DNA of 14,903 bases, taken from an uncultured Eubacteriales bacterium. GTDB lineage: Bacteria; Bacillota; Clostridia; Oscillospirales; CAG-272. Of this stretch, positions 1 to 7,991 are shown piece after piece. Below the pieces are notes generated by a model. It worked only from the letters and a program-made list of their open reading frames with translations, searched no databases and was not told the DNA's origin. Every line of letters starts with the position of its first letter. Within the stretch, counting starts at the first letter, position 1. The position numbers and the translations under genes are program-made. Location: the NCBI GenBank assembly GCA_934446485.1, contig CAKSEM010000013.1, positions 1-14,903 of the forward strand. Reading direction: 5' to 3'.

Positions 1-2454
1 AAGGAATTCAGAGACAGCCTCATGAATTCGTCCGACAGCAACATGACAAAGATCGACGCGGCACTTCACGCCAAGGAGGATGTGTCGAACCGAGTCGATT
101 CCGTATCGGCGAGCAGCGATGCCGATGCGTATCCGAGCGTCGGCGCTATGCGTGACTATGTTGCCGATGCAAAGGCGGCATTTGAAGCAAAGCCCGTCGT
201 TGCACTTAACATCACGGGCACCGTCAAGCGTTTGCGCGGATACTCCGAATTTTCGCACATCGGCAAAACTGAGTTTGAGTCGCTCGTCGCCTACAGGAAA
301 GCATGGTCGGTCGCCTCGTCCCCGAGCATTACTCTCAGCGGCAGGGTAAATCTCGCTTATACCGAAGGCATCAGCATGGAACACTCCGAAGGATTCGCCG
401 GCGTGTACATCATGAAGAGTGACGTCGTGCTGCTGCGCATAACCGATGACGGCACGGTTGAGATCAACGGTGCCGGGGCGCTCGGATATTCAATCGGTGA
501 TACCGTCACGGTGTGCTTCACCGTGACGTTTCCTCGGCTGCGTGCCGCGTTTATCGACAGCGAAATTGCGAGCGAAGCGGTATCACCCAAGGTAACGGTA
601 CAAAAGGTCGGTACGTGCACGACTCTTACCGTCAGCGATGCATTCGGCGAGCGCTCCGTCGAAATATCCGACGGTATATCGGCAACCCCTCAGTTTGTGT
701 CAAGCATTTCGGACTGCACCGACACCGACGGGCTGTACGTCCTGCCGGACGGATATATCTATGCATATCTGCCCGTGACTGAACCGACCTATACAAATCT
801 GCTGCCCTCCGCATGTGACACCGACGGCACCGCGTACGGAACTGACGGATGCGGCTATAAGTCCGGCTATCGAATAAATTCATCCGGCACAGCCGTTCAG
901 GCACCGGGCACATACCTCACCGGGCTCATTCCGTTCAGCGTAGGCAGTGCGCTGCGAATGAAGAATCTGGCGTTCTACGACGCCGATTCCTCAACATACA
1001 CCGGCATCGCAACGTACGACAGTTCAAAGTCATTCCTCGGGGTTATAAACTTTAAAAATCTGTCATACGGATACGCGATAACGCAAGGCTCCACCGTAAA
1101 GATCGACACTTCAACGTGCATCAGCACGAGCTATGAGCTTTCGTCTTCGGTTGCCTATATCAGGATCATGTCTACTTCCGTTACGGAAAACAGCATTGTG
1201 ACCGTGGACGAAGAGATCACGGAATCATCGGGTGCCGCAAGCTCATGGCAAAGCACCGGACACGTCTATCAAAGCGCCGACTACGAGCCTCGCGTCGCGT
1301 CACTCGAGAGCCGCATGGCCGAAGCTGAGTCAAAGCTCGCCGTTGATTCTCCGTCATATATCACCGACGAAGCAGAACGCGTATCCGATCTCGTGCTGGG
1401 CGACATAACGGAAGACAGCTTCACCATCTCCCTGGCAGGTGACATGCATATGCCGTACGGCGTTGGCACACCGACCGCGGTGCTCCACACAGGACTCGGA
1501 ATCGCCGAGATCGCGCGGTGTGTACCGCTCAATCTTTGTGCATATCTCGGAGACTACGTATCCGGCGGCAGTACCTCTACCGTCGCCGAGTCGAAGAGCG
1601 CTCTCAGATTTGTGCGCCGTGCACTCACGGGGCGCTCTCCAGGCACACCTGAAGTTTGGCTGCGCGGCAATCACGATATGAATCCGTACTGCCGCGACGG
1701 TGTTCTGTCTGCGTCTCTGCTCCGCGCCTATATCGACAGCGCCAACCGTTCATGCCGCACCACTTCCGCAGGACGCAAGCGCGGCTTCGGCTATATCGAT
1801 TTCGACGACAGACGTATACGTGTCATCTACCTCAACACCTCCGACACCTCGGACATAACGTATGCGGCAAATTCGGGAAATTACAATGTGTCCATGATCG
1901 GGTCCGAGCAGCTGCAGTGGCTCTCCGACGACGCACTGAATCTATACGGCAAAAGCTCGCCCGAAAAGTGGGGATTTATCGTTCTGAGCCACGCTCCGCT
2001 CAACTGGCAGAGCGGGACGCTCACGGACGGCAGCGGCACGACCTATACGGCAAATGTCAAAAACGCGCTTGCACTTCTTGACGCATACGTCTCGGGAAGC
2101 ACGGGTCAATTTACGGTCGAAGGAAAGACAGTGAAGTACGATTTCCGCGGCATCACGCGTGGTGAGATCATCGCACTGTTCCACGGGCATACACATAACT
2201 TCAGAACCTCCACCGTCGGGCTCTCACAGTTCCGGAGCATCTCGATACCTCAGGTGTGCGCCGGCAGGTACAACGAATACACCGCAAAGAGCGATTTCGG
2301 AGAATTTGACAGCAGCGGTAATCCGGTATATTACCTCAAGAGCACAAACACCGCAGAAGACACCAGCTTCTGCGTCGCCACGGTGGACCGTACCGCTCGG
2401 CGCATCAGCATCAGACACTACGGAGCGGGATACGACCGCACCGTAACCTACTGA
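1..2454 (+). CDS. Phage-like modular protein with C-terminal calcineurin-like metallophosphoesterase domain (5' end open)
   Basis: The frame is open to the first base. An ATG at 22 is possible, but the nearest purine-rich stretch (AAGGA at 1-5) lies 16 bases away, so I treat the gene as probably continuing leftward. Numbering from that ATG, residues 1-55 are a short linker/coil with the 'YPSVGAMRDYV' pattern seen in phage tail-fibre proteins. Residues 60-255 and 256-410 are Ser/Thr/Gly/Tyr-rich beta-type modules; residues 421-441 look like a short coil. Residues 465-800 form the phosphoesterase, with the ordered motifs GDMH (473-476), LGDY (509-512), GNHD (549-552), SHAP (656-659) and GHTH (722-725), so all metal-binding blocks are present. 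The family cleaves phosphomono- or diesters. I infer a tail-tip or surface enzyme acting on a cell-wall polymer such as teichoic acid, but the substrate is not visible. There is no signal peptide or membrane segment. No other phage gene is in the window, so prophage or tailocin origin remains an inference. Confidence 0.85.
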   Translation, partial: KEFRDSLMNSSDSNMTKIDAALHAKEDVSNRVDSVSASSDADAYPSVGAMRDYVADAKAAFEAKPVVALNITGTVKRLRGYSEFSHIGKTEFESLVAYRKAWSVASSPSITLSGRVNLAYTEGISMEHSEGFAGVYIMKSDVVLLRITDDGTVEINGAGALGYSIGDTVTVCFTVTFPRLRAAFIDSEIASEAVSPKVTVQKVGTCTTLTVSDAFGERSVEISDGISATPQFVSSISDCTDTDGLYVLPDGYIYAYLPVTEPTYTNLLPSACDTDGTAYGTDGCGYKSGYRINSSGTAVQAPGTYLTGLIPFSVGSALRMKNLAFYDADSSTYTGIATYDSSKSFLGVINFKNLSYGYAITQGSTVKIDTSTCISTSYELSSSVAYIRIMSTSVTENSIVTVDEEITESSGAASSWQSTGHVYQSADYEPRVASLESRMAEAESKLAVDSPSYITDEAERVSDLVLGDITEDSFTISLAGDMHMPYGVGTPTAVLHTGLGIAEIARCVPLNLCAYLGDYVSGGSTSTVAESKSALRFVRRALTGRSPGTPEVWLRGNHDMNPYCRDGVLSASLLRAYIDSANRSCRTTSAGRKRGFGYIDFDDRRIRVIYLNTSDTSDITYAANSGNYNVSMIGSEQLQWLSDDALNLYGKSSPEKWGFIVLSHAPLNWQSGTLTDGSGTTYTANVKNALALLDAYVSGSTGQFTVEGKTVKYDFRGITRGEIIALFHGHTHNFRTSTVGLSQFRSISIPQVCAGRYNEYTAKSDFGEFDSSGNPVYYLKSTNTAEDTSFCVATVDRTARRISIRHYGAGYDRTVTY

Positions 2455-2472
2455 TTTCACATGGGATCACAT

Positions 2473-2504
2473 AAAACACCGACCGGGCATCCGGTCGGTG
2501 TTTT
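2473..2504. terminator. Bidirectional rho-independent terminator
   Basis: A perfect 14-bp stem (AAAACACCGACCGG, 2473-2486) pairs with 2491-2504 across a GCAT loop. The stem ends in A4 on the left and T4 on the right, so each strand has a GC-rich stem followed by a U run. It sits 18 bases after the stop of the phosphoesterase gene and about 60 bases beyond the clpC stop, so it can end both convergent transcripts. Confidence 0.92.
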
Positions 2505-2519
2505 CCTCGACACAAAGAG

Positions 2520-2557
2520 ATCTCCGCCGAGACCCCCAAAGGGATATCGGCGGAGAT
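2520..2557 (-). terminator. Hairpin downstream of clpC, probable terminator or processing stem
   Basis: An 11-bp perfect stem (ATCTCCGCCGA, 2520-2530, with 2547-2557) holds a small inner CCC/GGG pairing. It starts 7 bases past the clpC stop. On the minus strand it is followed by CTCTTTG, a weak U-tract, so it may act with the stronger hairpin at 2473-2504 rather than alone. Confidence 0.7.
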
Positions 2558-2563
2558 TTAGAC

Positions 2564-5002
2564 TTATACCTTCTGATACTCAACGTGACCGTCCTTCAGA
2601 ACCGCATTCACGCTGTCCCCCTCTTTGACTCCTCCCGCAAGCATTGCCTCGGACAGGCTGTCCTCAACCTTGCGGACGATCGCACGGCGCAGCGGACGTG
2701 CACCGTATACGGGATCAAAGCCCTCCTTCACGAGGAGGTCTACGACCTCCTCGGAGAAGGTCACGGTAATGCCGAGATCCGCAACGCGGTGTGCAACCTC
2801 GCGAAGCATGATCTTCGCAATCTCAGCGATATCACCGTCGGTTAGCTTGTTGAAGATGATTATTTCGTCGAGACGGTTGAGAAATTCCGGCTTGAACGTT
2901 GCCTTCAGCGCATCGTTTACCGCAGACTTCATTCTCTCACGCTCATCGGTCTTCTCATCGGATCCGGTAAATCCGAGTCGCTTAGGCTCAACGATACCTG
3001 AAGCCCCGACGTTAGACGTCATAATTATGATCGTATTCTTGAAGTCGACGTGTCTGCCCTGCGAATCGGTCAGAAGCCCGTCCTCGAGAATCTGCAGAAG
3101 GATGTTGAACACATCCGGGTGTGCTTTCTCGATCTCGTCGAAAAGCACGACCGAATACGGTTTTCTCCTGATCTTCTCGGTAAGCTGACCTCCCTCGTCG
3201 TACCCGACATATCCCGGAGGCGAACCGATCAGCTTTGAGACGCTGTGCTTCTCCATATACTCCGACATATCGACACGGATCATTGCGTTTTCAGAACCGA
3301 ACATCACATCGGCAAGCACCTTTGAAAGCTCGGTCTTACCGACACCCGTAGGTCCGAGGAACAGGAATGAACCTATCGGACGGTGCGGATCCTTGAGACC
3401 CATTCTGCCGCGCCTGATAGCACGTGCAACTGCCTCAACGGCTTCATCCTGCCCGATGATCCTCTCCTTCAGAACGGACTCGAGGTTCATAAGCCTCTCG
3501 CCCTCCTCCTCGGCAAGCTTCTTTACCGGGATACCCGTCCATGCGGCGACGATATCTGCGATATCATCCTCACCGACCACAAGCTCAGCGCTGTGTCCGG
3601 CTCCGCCGCGACGTTTCTCTTCAAGCTCGTCGGTCAGACGCTTCTCCTCATCGCGAAGGCGCGCAGCGCCCTCGTAGTCCTCGGCAAGAATCGACTCCTC
3701 CTTCTCCGCAGAAACAGCCTTCAGGCGATCCTCAAGCTCCTTAACATCCGGTGTCGGCATAAAGCTCGAGATGCGCTTCTTTGACGCTGCCTCATCTATG
3801 AGGTCGATCGCCTTATCGGGGAGGTAACGGTCGCTGATATATCTGACTGACAGCTTAACGGCCGCCTTTATCGCATCATCGCTGATCTTCAGCTTGTGGT
3901 GCGCCTCATACTTGTCGCGAAGTCCGAACAGAATAGCCTCCGATTCCTCGGGAGTAGGTTCTCCGACGAGCACCGACTGGAATCGACGCTCAAGCGCAGC
4001 ATCACGCTCAATATGGCGACGGTACTCATCGATCGTAGTAGCACCTATCACCTGCATCTCGCCGCGGGCAAGAGCCGGCTTTATGATGTTTGCGGCATCG
4101 ACGGCGCCCTCTGCACCGCCGGCACCTATGATCGTATGGATCTCGTCTATAAAGAGTATGATTCCGGGGTTTGAGCGAACCTCTTCCATAACGTTCTTCA
4201 TTCTCTCCTCAAATTCGCCGCGGTACTTGGCACCTGCGACCATCGAAGAAATGTCGAGCGTCACGATCGTCTTGTCGCGAAGCGTATCGGGAACGTTGCC
4301 GTCAACGATCCTTTGCGCAAGACCTTCGACAACGGCAGTTTTACCGACACCCGGCTCACCGATCAGGCACGGATTGTTCTTCGTGCGGCGTGACAGGATC
4401 TGTATGACTCGCTCAGTTTCATTATCGCGCCCGATGATCGGATCGATCTTTCCCTCACGTGCGCTGCGGCAAAGATCGCGTCCGAACTGAGACAGCGTAA
4501 GACAACCGGCGATCTCCTCCTTCGTCTTACCGCCGGAAGCGCGCTGTGTACTCTGACCTTCACCGCTCTCCTGACCGAAATATGATATAATATCGCGCTT
4601 GATGTCGGATGCCGACACACCCTCTGACGCGAGTATGCGCACCGCATAACAATCAGGTTCATCCATCATCGCAAGGAGCAGATGCTCCGTTCCGACGTAA
4701 CCGTGACCCATAGTCATTGCAGCCCTTGCAGACGATTCTATGATCTTTTTCGTGCGCGGAGTCATATCCGCAGCGCTGAGCTTCGTTGTTTCACCGACAC
4801 CTGAATTTTCTTCAATAAGAGCCTTTACTCTGTCATAGGTAACACCGCGTTCGTCAAGCACCTTAGACGCGATGCCCTCGCTCTCCGAAAGGAGTCCCAA
4901 GAGGAGATGCTCGCTTCCGACGCACGTATGTCCCATCTCGCACGCGCAGTAGAGAGCGCGGTTCAGTGCATTCTGAGCTTTTCCGGTGAATCCGATGTTC
5001 AT
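2564..5002 (-). CDS. clpC: ATP-dependent Clp protease ATP-binding subunit ClpC
   Basis: This is the class III Hsp100 unfoldase that feeds ClpP and recognises arginine-phosphorylated proteins delivered by McsB. The 812 residues match the usual family size. In order: two Clp-N repeats (about 1-140, with the paired motifs VGSEHLLLGLL and VGTEHLLLAMM), AAA+ D1 with Walker A GEPGVGKT (215-222) and Walker B ILFIDE (282-287), a UVR/middle region (about 420-465), and AAA+ D2 with Walker A GPTGVGKT (550-557) and Walker B VVLFDE (618-623). The tripeptide LGF at 676-678 sits where ClpC carries its ClpP-docking loop. The UVR segment and two N-repeats separate ClpC from ClpA, ClpB and ClpX. The ATG at 5002 has a strong GGAGGG Shine-Dalgarno 6-8 bases upstream. 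It is the last gene of the ctsR operon, 48 bases after mcsB. No clpP lies in the window. Confidence 0.99.
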   Translation of the reverse strand: MNIGFTGKAQNALNRALYCACEMGHTCVGSEHLLLGLLSESEGIASKVLDERGVTYDRVKALIEENSGVGETTKLSAADMTPRTKKIIESSARAAMTMGHGYVGTEHLLLAMMDEPDCYAVRILASEGVSASDIKRDIISYFGQESGEGQSTQRASGGKTKEEIAGCLTLSQFGRDLCRSAREGKIDPIIGRDNETERVIQILSRRTKNNPCLIGEPGVGKTAVVEGLAQRIVDGNVPDTLRDKTIVTLDISSMVAGAKYRGEFEERMKNVMEEVRSNPGIILFIDEIHTIIGAGGAEGAVDAANIIKPALARGEMQVIGATTIDEYRRHIERDAALERRFQSVLVGEPTPEESEAILFGLRDKYEAHHKLKISDDAIKAAVKLSVRYISDRYLPDKAIDLIDEAASKKRISSFMPTPDVKELEDRLKAVSAEKEESILAEDYEGAARLRDEEKRLTDELEEKRRGGAGHSAELVVGEDDIADIVAAWTGIPVKKLAEEEGERLMNLESVLKERIIGQDEAVEAVARAIRRGRMGLKDPHRPIGSFLFLGPTGVGKTELSKVLADVMFGSENAMIRVDMSEYMEKHSVSKLIGSPPGYVGYDEGGQLTEKIRRKPYSVVLFDEIEKAHPDVFNILLQILEDGLLTDSQGRHVDFKNTIIIMTSNVGASGIVEPKRLGFTGSDEKTDERERMKSAVNDALKATFKPEFLNRLDEIIIFNKLTDGDIAEIAKIMLREVAHRVADLGITVTFSEEVVDLLVKEGFDPVYGARPLRRAIVRKVEDSLSEAMLAGGVKEGDSVNAVLKDGHVEYQKV

Positions 5003-5050
5003 AAAAATCCCTCCTCACATTACGTACAGCCACCGATTGTCGGTGACACC

Positions 5051-6091
5051 TCATTTATTCTTCTTATCGGTCGAATCCTGCGGCTCCGACAGCACGCGGC
5101 GCATCATATCGGCGCGCGCGCGGTCACGTTCCGCGGGAGATTTGACCCCGTCACATTCAAGCATGAGCGTCGCAGGCATTGCGTGTATCAGCATACGGTC
5201 AAGCCTCTGCGGTGCAAGACCGTCTATCATGCCCATTGCAGCTCCGAGACGCACATCCGCGTAGAGCTTCAGAAACTCCGAAGTATCGACGAGCTGTGCA
5301 TACAGCATAGTACCGTATGAACGCATGATACGATCGGCAAACTTAACTTCGCCGCCGTCGCGGATACGTCCGCGCAGCTCACGCTCGGAATCCGTTATCT
5401 TTCCGCAGACGCTGACAAGCTTTGATATTATCTCCTCTTCGGACATACCGAGCGTCACCTGATTCGATATCTGGTACAGGCATCCGTCTGCACTCGATCC
5501 CTCGCCGGATGCCCCGCGTATCGTCAGACCGATCTTGCCGAGCTGGTTCTGCAGAGATCTGATGCCGCCGTTCCACGTCAGTGCCGGCAGGAACATCATA
5601 ACCGACGCTCTCATACCCGTGCCGAGATTTGTCGGACAATGCGTCAGGTAACCGAGATGCTCGTCGTAAGCTATACCGAGTTTTGAATCGATACGCTCAT
5701 CGGCAGCGCTTGCCGCCTTGTAAGCCTCCTCGAGAGCAGCGCCCGGTAGGATCGACTGGATCCTCACGTGATCCTCCTCAAGGACCATGATGTAGACATG
5801 GTCGCGCTCGGAGCTGATGAGCGCACACGGTGTCTTTTGTGCCGCAAACTCGCGGCTCACAAGGTGCCGTTCGCAATCCGAGATGCGGCGCAGCTCCGGC
5901 AGCGACTGAAAGTCTGTGAATTTGTAATCGGTATCACCCTCGAAAACGCCGTGTACACGGTCTATTATCTCTCGGGATGATTTTTCATCAAGCCTGCCCG
6001 CAAACGGGTAATCGGCAAGATTTCTCGCAAGTCTTACCCTTGAGCTCACAACAACATCATTGTCGCGTCCCGTCATATCATACCAAAGCAT
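5051..6091 (-). CDS. mcsB: Protein-arginine kinase McsB
   Basis: McsB phosphorylates arginines on CtsR and on aberrant proteins, marking them for ClpCP. The frame runs further upstream (to 6184), but that part overlaps mcsA. I choose the ATG at 6091, one base after the mcsA stop, because 'MLWY...GRDNDVVVSSRVRLARN' resembles typical McsB N-termini and a GGATGG-like Shine-Dalgarno sits 8 bases before it; the ATG at 6103 is an alternative. In the 346-aa form the guanido-kinase motifs are SSRVRLARN (16-24), EEDHVRIQ (105-112), CPTNLGTGMRASV (152-164) and RGASGEGSS (192-200). The CPTNLGTG block is the ATP:guanido phosphotransferase signature. Near the C-terminus, RDRARA (322-327) fits the RDxxRA phospho-arginine-binding motif, so the allosteric site appears intact. 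The protein is slightly shorter than Bacillus McsB, mainly at the N-terminus. Confidence 0.98.
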   Translation of the reverse strand: MLWYDMTGRDNDVVVSSRVRLARNLADYPFAGRLDEKSSREIIDRVHGVFEGDTDYKFTDFQSLPELRRISDCERHLVSREFAAQKTPCALISSERDHVYIMVLEEDHVRIQSILPGAALEEAYKAASAADERIDSKLGIAYDEHLGYLTHCPTNLGTGMRASVMMFLPALTWNGGIRSLQNQLGKIGLTIRGASGEGSSADGCLYQISNQVTLGMSEEEIISKLVSVCGKITDSERELRGRIRDGGEVKFADRIMRSYGTMLYAQLVDTSEFLKLYADVRLGAAMGMIDGLAPQRLDRMLIHAMPATLMLECDGVKSPAERDRARADMMRRVLSEPQDSTDKKNK

Positions 6092-6092
6092 A

Positions 6093-6638
6093 TCACTCGC
6101 CATCCTTTCCCGATTCGCCGCGCAGCTCGCGCAGACGGTCCCTGATCTCTGCAGCACGCTCGTAATTTTCATCCGATACGGCACTCTTCAATTCATGTTC
6201 AAGCGACGATATCTCACGCCGACGCTCACGTCCCGCTCTGAACTTTCCGGGTGCCGAGCCGGTGTGCGATGTCGCACCGTGGATCCTGCCGATCGTACCT
6301 GACAGCTCGTCCGCAAAGGTCTTGTAGCATTCCGGGCACCCTGCCTTTCCCTCGGACACAAGGTCCTGAAAGGTTGCACCGCACAGCGGACACTTCTTTG
6401 CTTCGCCGAGCTGTTTCTTCTGATACTGCGGCACGCCGAACAGCGTACCGAATATCGAATTCATATCCTTAAAAGGATCGCTCCAAAAACCCTGCGAGAA
6501 ATCGAGCTTTTCGATTTCTCCCGAACGCTCAGCCTCAGCCGCACAGTGCTCACACAGCGAAAGCGACTTCTCCTTACCGTTCACCGATTCCCTGTAAAAT
6601 ACAACCGCCTGATTCTTTCCGCACTTTTCGCAAAGCAT
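6093..6638 (-). CDS. mcsA: McsA, zinc-finger/UVR activator of the arginine kinase McsB
   Basis: McsA activates McsB and links it to CtsR control. From the ATG at 6638 (GAGAGGAG Shine-Dalgarno, 9 bases upstream) it is 181 aa; an upstream in-frame TTG at 6647 is less likely. Four CxxC pairs are visible: C3/C6, C29/C32, C83/C86 and C101/C104, giving two predicted zinc sites. A UVR motif (about 144-174, 'SLEHELKSAVSDENYERAAEIRDRLREL') follows, homologous in type to the UvrB/UvrC and ClpC middle segments. The stop lies just before the mcsB start, so translation of the two is probably coupled. Confidence 0.97.
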   Translation of the reverse strand: MLCEKCGKNQAVVFYRESVNGKEKSLSLCEHCAAEAERSGEIEKLDFSQGFWSDPFKDMNSIFGTLFGVPQYQKKQLGEAKKCPLCGATFQDLVSEGKAGCPECYKTFADELSGTIGRIHGATSHTGSAPGKFRAGRERRREISSLEHELKSAVSDENYERAAEIRDRLRELRGESGKDGE

Positions 6639-6663
6639 ATATAACAACTCCTCTCATAATCCT

Positions 6664-6706
6664 GCCGCCGCGCGGCATATCATATATCCGCCGTATCGGC
6701 GGATGT
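6664..6706 (-). other. Two adjacent hairpins in the ctsR-mcsA spacer
   Basis: The 87-base spacer between ctsR and mcsA holds GCCGC/GCGGC (6664-6668 with 6672-6676) and ATCCGCCG/CGGCGGAT (6686-6693 with 6697-6704, three-base loop). Neither is followed by a U run on the minus strand. I read them as possible transcript-processing or stability stems that could set different levels of CtsR and McsA, not as a full terminator. Confidence 0.45.
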
Positions 6707-6725
6707 AAACACTTCAACTTCTATT

Positions 6726-7178
6726 CTAATTCATAAGGGTCATAATTATGTGTCGCATTATGTCTGCCCTGACACGGTTTCTATCGCCCGGCGATATTCG
6801 GTCGAGTGCGCTTCCGCACAGCGCCGACCGAACCAAACGTGCTTCATTTGCCGTTACGATACCGCGGTCGACAAGGTTTGCCGTGTACGATGACGCCGTC
6901 TGTTCGTCAAGCTCATCTCCGATCGCGTGGAAGAAGTGCATCAGATATTCGTTCTGCGTCATCTTTGCACGCACGATCCTAATGTATCCGCCGCCGCCGC
7001 GCCGACTCTCGATTATATATCCTTTTTCAGGGGTAAATCTCGAGGTTATGACGTAGTTGATCTGGCTCGGCACACATCCGACCTTCGCTGCAAGATCGTT
7101 TCGACGAACCTCAGTCTTGCCTCCGCCGTCGTTAAGCATCTCTTCTATAATTGAAGCTATATAATCGGATACCAGCAT
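6726..7178 (-). CDS. ctsR: Transcriptional repressor CtsR
   Basis: CtsR represses class III heat-shock genes and is released on heat or protein stress. I start it at the ATG at 7178 (GGCGG 8 bases upstream); a GTG at 7187 would add three residues but has poor spacing. In the 150-aa form the winged helix-turn-helix covers about 20-70 and includes 'VGCVPSQINYVITSRF' and the wing RGGGGYIRI (60-68), whose tetraglycine tip is the heat-sensing DNA-contacting loop of the family. Residues about 75-150 form the helical dimer domain. It is the first gene of the operon and its own operators lie immediately upstream, so autoregulation is expected. Confidence 0.98.
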   Translation of the reverse strand: MLVSDYIASIIEEMLNDGGGKTEVRRNDLAAKVGCVPSQINYVITSRFTPEKGYIIESRRGGGGYIRIVRAKMTQNEYLMHFFHAIGDELDEQTASSYTANLVDRGIVTANEARLVRSALCGSALDRISPGDRNRVRADIMRHIIMTLMN

Positions 7179-7197
7179 CCCAAACACCGCCTTTGTC

Positions 7198-7214
7198 TTT
7201 GACTATCCTTGATC
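7198..7214 (-). promoter_or_regulatory. Weak CtsR-like operator in the ctsR leader
   Basis: On the minus strand this reads GATCAAG-GAT-AGTCAAA: one perfect CtsR heptad (consensus RGTCAAA) and one two-mismatch heptad with the canonical three-base gap. It lies about 20 bases upstream of the ctsR start and just downstream of the predicted transcription start, where bound repressor would block elongation. Confidence 0.4.
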
Positions 7215-7223
7215 TTTGCTTAT

Positions 7224-7252
7224 ATTATACCCATATGGTCAGATAAAGTCAA
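7224..7252 (-). promoter_or_regulatory. Sigma-A promoter of the ctsR-mcsA-mcsB-clpC operon
   Basis: On the minus strand TTGACT (7247-7252) and TATAAT (7224-7229) are separated by exactly 17 bases, placing the start of transcription near 7217 and a leader of about 40 bases. The -35 hexamer is itself part of a CtsR heptad, so repressor and polymerase must compete. Confidence 0.88.
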
Positions 7253-7269
7253 AGTCAGATAAAGTCAAT
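7237..7269. promoter_or_regulatory. CtsR operator: two tandem 16-bp repeats
   Basis: Plus-strand heptads GGTCAGA (7237-7243), AGTCAAA (7247-7253), AGTCAGA (7253-7259) and AGTCAAT (7263-7269) form two heptad-N3-heptad units, both with spacer TAA, repeated with a 16-base period. The known CtsR site is RGTCAAA-N3-RGTCAAA, so the spacing is canonical and one or two bases per unit deviate. The repeats span the -35 box and most of the spacer of the operon promoter. Confidence 0.85.
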
Positions 7270-7472
7270 CAAAAACCTATATTTGCGATTATGCGTATTT
7301 AGATATATATTTTCTACTTATTTCTCACTATATCACATTATTTTTGACTTTTTGACTTTCAAACTAAAAAGCGACACAACTCATGTGATCCTCGGGTAAT
7401 ACCCGGGCATTATCTGCAATATATATGTAATGTAAATCGGCGCGCCCGACGGCGCAGGAAGGCTGGAACAAA

Positions 7473-7991
7473 ATGTTCGTATACAACATAAGAGCAACGA
7501 CTATAAAATTTATTGCCGTAATAGGCGCGGCGGTGATTTCGCTTGCGGCGATAATATTCTTCATACCCGAGTATTCACCGCGCACGACGGCTGCAATAGC
7601 AAAATCGGTATCGGAATACCGTTATGACAAGATACGGACCACCGATGACGCAGCGGAATTTCTGCGCCAGTTCGGATGGGAAGTCGACCCGCAGCCGACT
7701 GAAGAGGTCACTATGCGAATACCCGCCGAATTCGACCGTGTTATGAATACGTACAATGAGCTGCAAAAGAAAGGCGGTCTTGACCTTTCAAAGTATCGCG
7801 GTCGCGAGGTCACGCGATACACATTCAACGTGACAAACTATCCGAACTATGACGGAGTTGTCACTGCCAATGTGATAATCTACAAAAAGCGCGTAATCGG
7901 CGGCGATATCTCATCGAGCGACGTTTCCGGATTTATCGGAACCTTTGAATACCCGAAGGACGGCACCCCCGAAACGGAGGCAGAGTCATAA
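7473..7991 (+). CDS. DUF4830-like single-pass membrane protein
   Basis: A 172-aa protein with one hydrophobic segment (about 11-31, rich in Ile/Ala) after a short basic N-terminus, followed by an extracytoplasmic domain. The conserved block 'KIRTTDDAAEFLRQFGWEVDP' (53-73), 'IPAEFDRVMNTYNELQKKGGLDLSKYRG' (83-110) and 'RYTFNVTNYP...VIIYKKRVIGGD' (115-145) agrees with my memory of the DUF4830 family of Firmicutes; its function is unknown. No lipobox is seen, and the C-terminus is acidic and low in complexity. The ATG at 7473 has AGGAAGG about 10 bases upstream. It is divergent from ctsR, shares the 285-bp regulatory region, and has no clear promoter or immediate terminator of its own. Confidence 0.8.
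   Translation: MFVYNIRATTIKFIAVIGAAVISLAAIIFFIPEYSPRTTAAIAKSVSEYRYDKIRTTDDAAEFLRQFGWEVDPQPTEEVTMRIPAEFDRVMNTYNELQKKGGLDLSKYRGREVTRYTFNVTNYPNYDGVVTANVIIYKKRVIGGDISSSDVSGFIGTFEYPKDGTPETEAES

Noticed and set aside
2625..3188. Long plus-strand frames opposite clpC (also 3894-4490)
   Set aside because: They are antisense shadows of a clearly conserved gene, with low-complexity Ser/Arg-rich translations.
6103..6184. Upstream extension of mcsB
   Set aside because: It lies within mcsA coding sequence and is not similar to McsB N-termini; the ATG at 6091 fits the family better.
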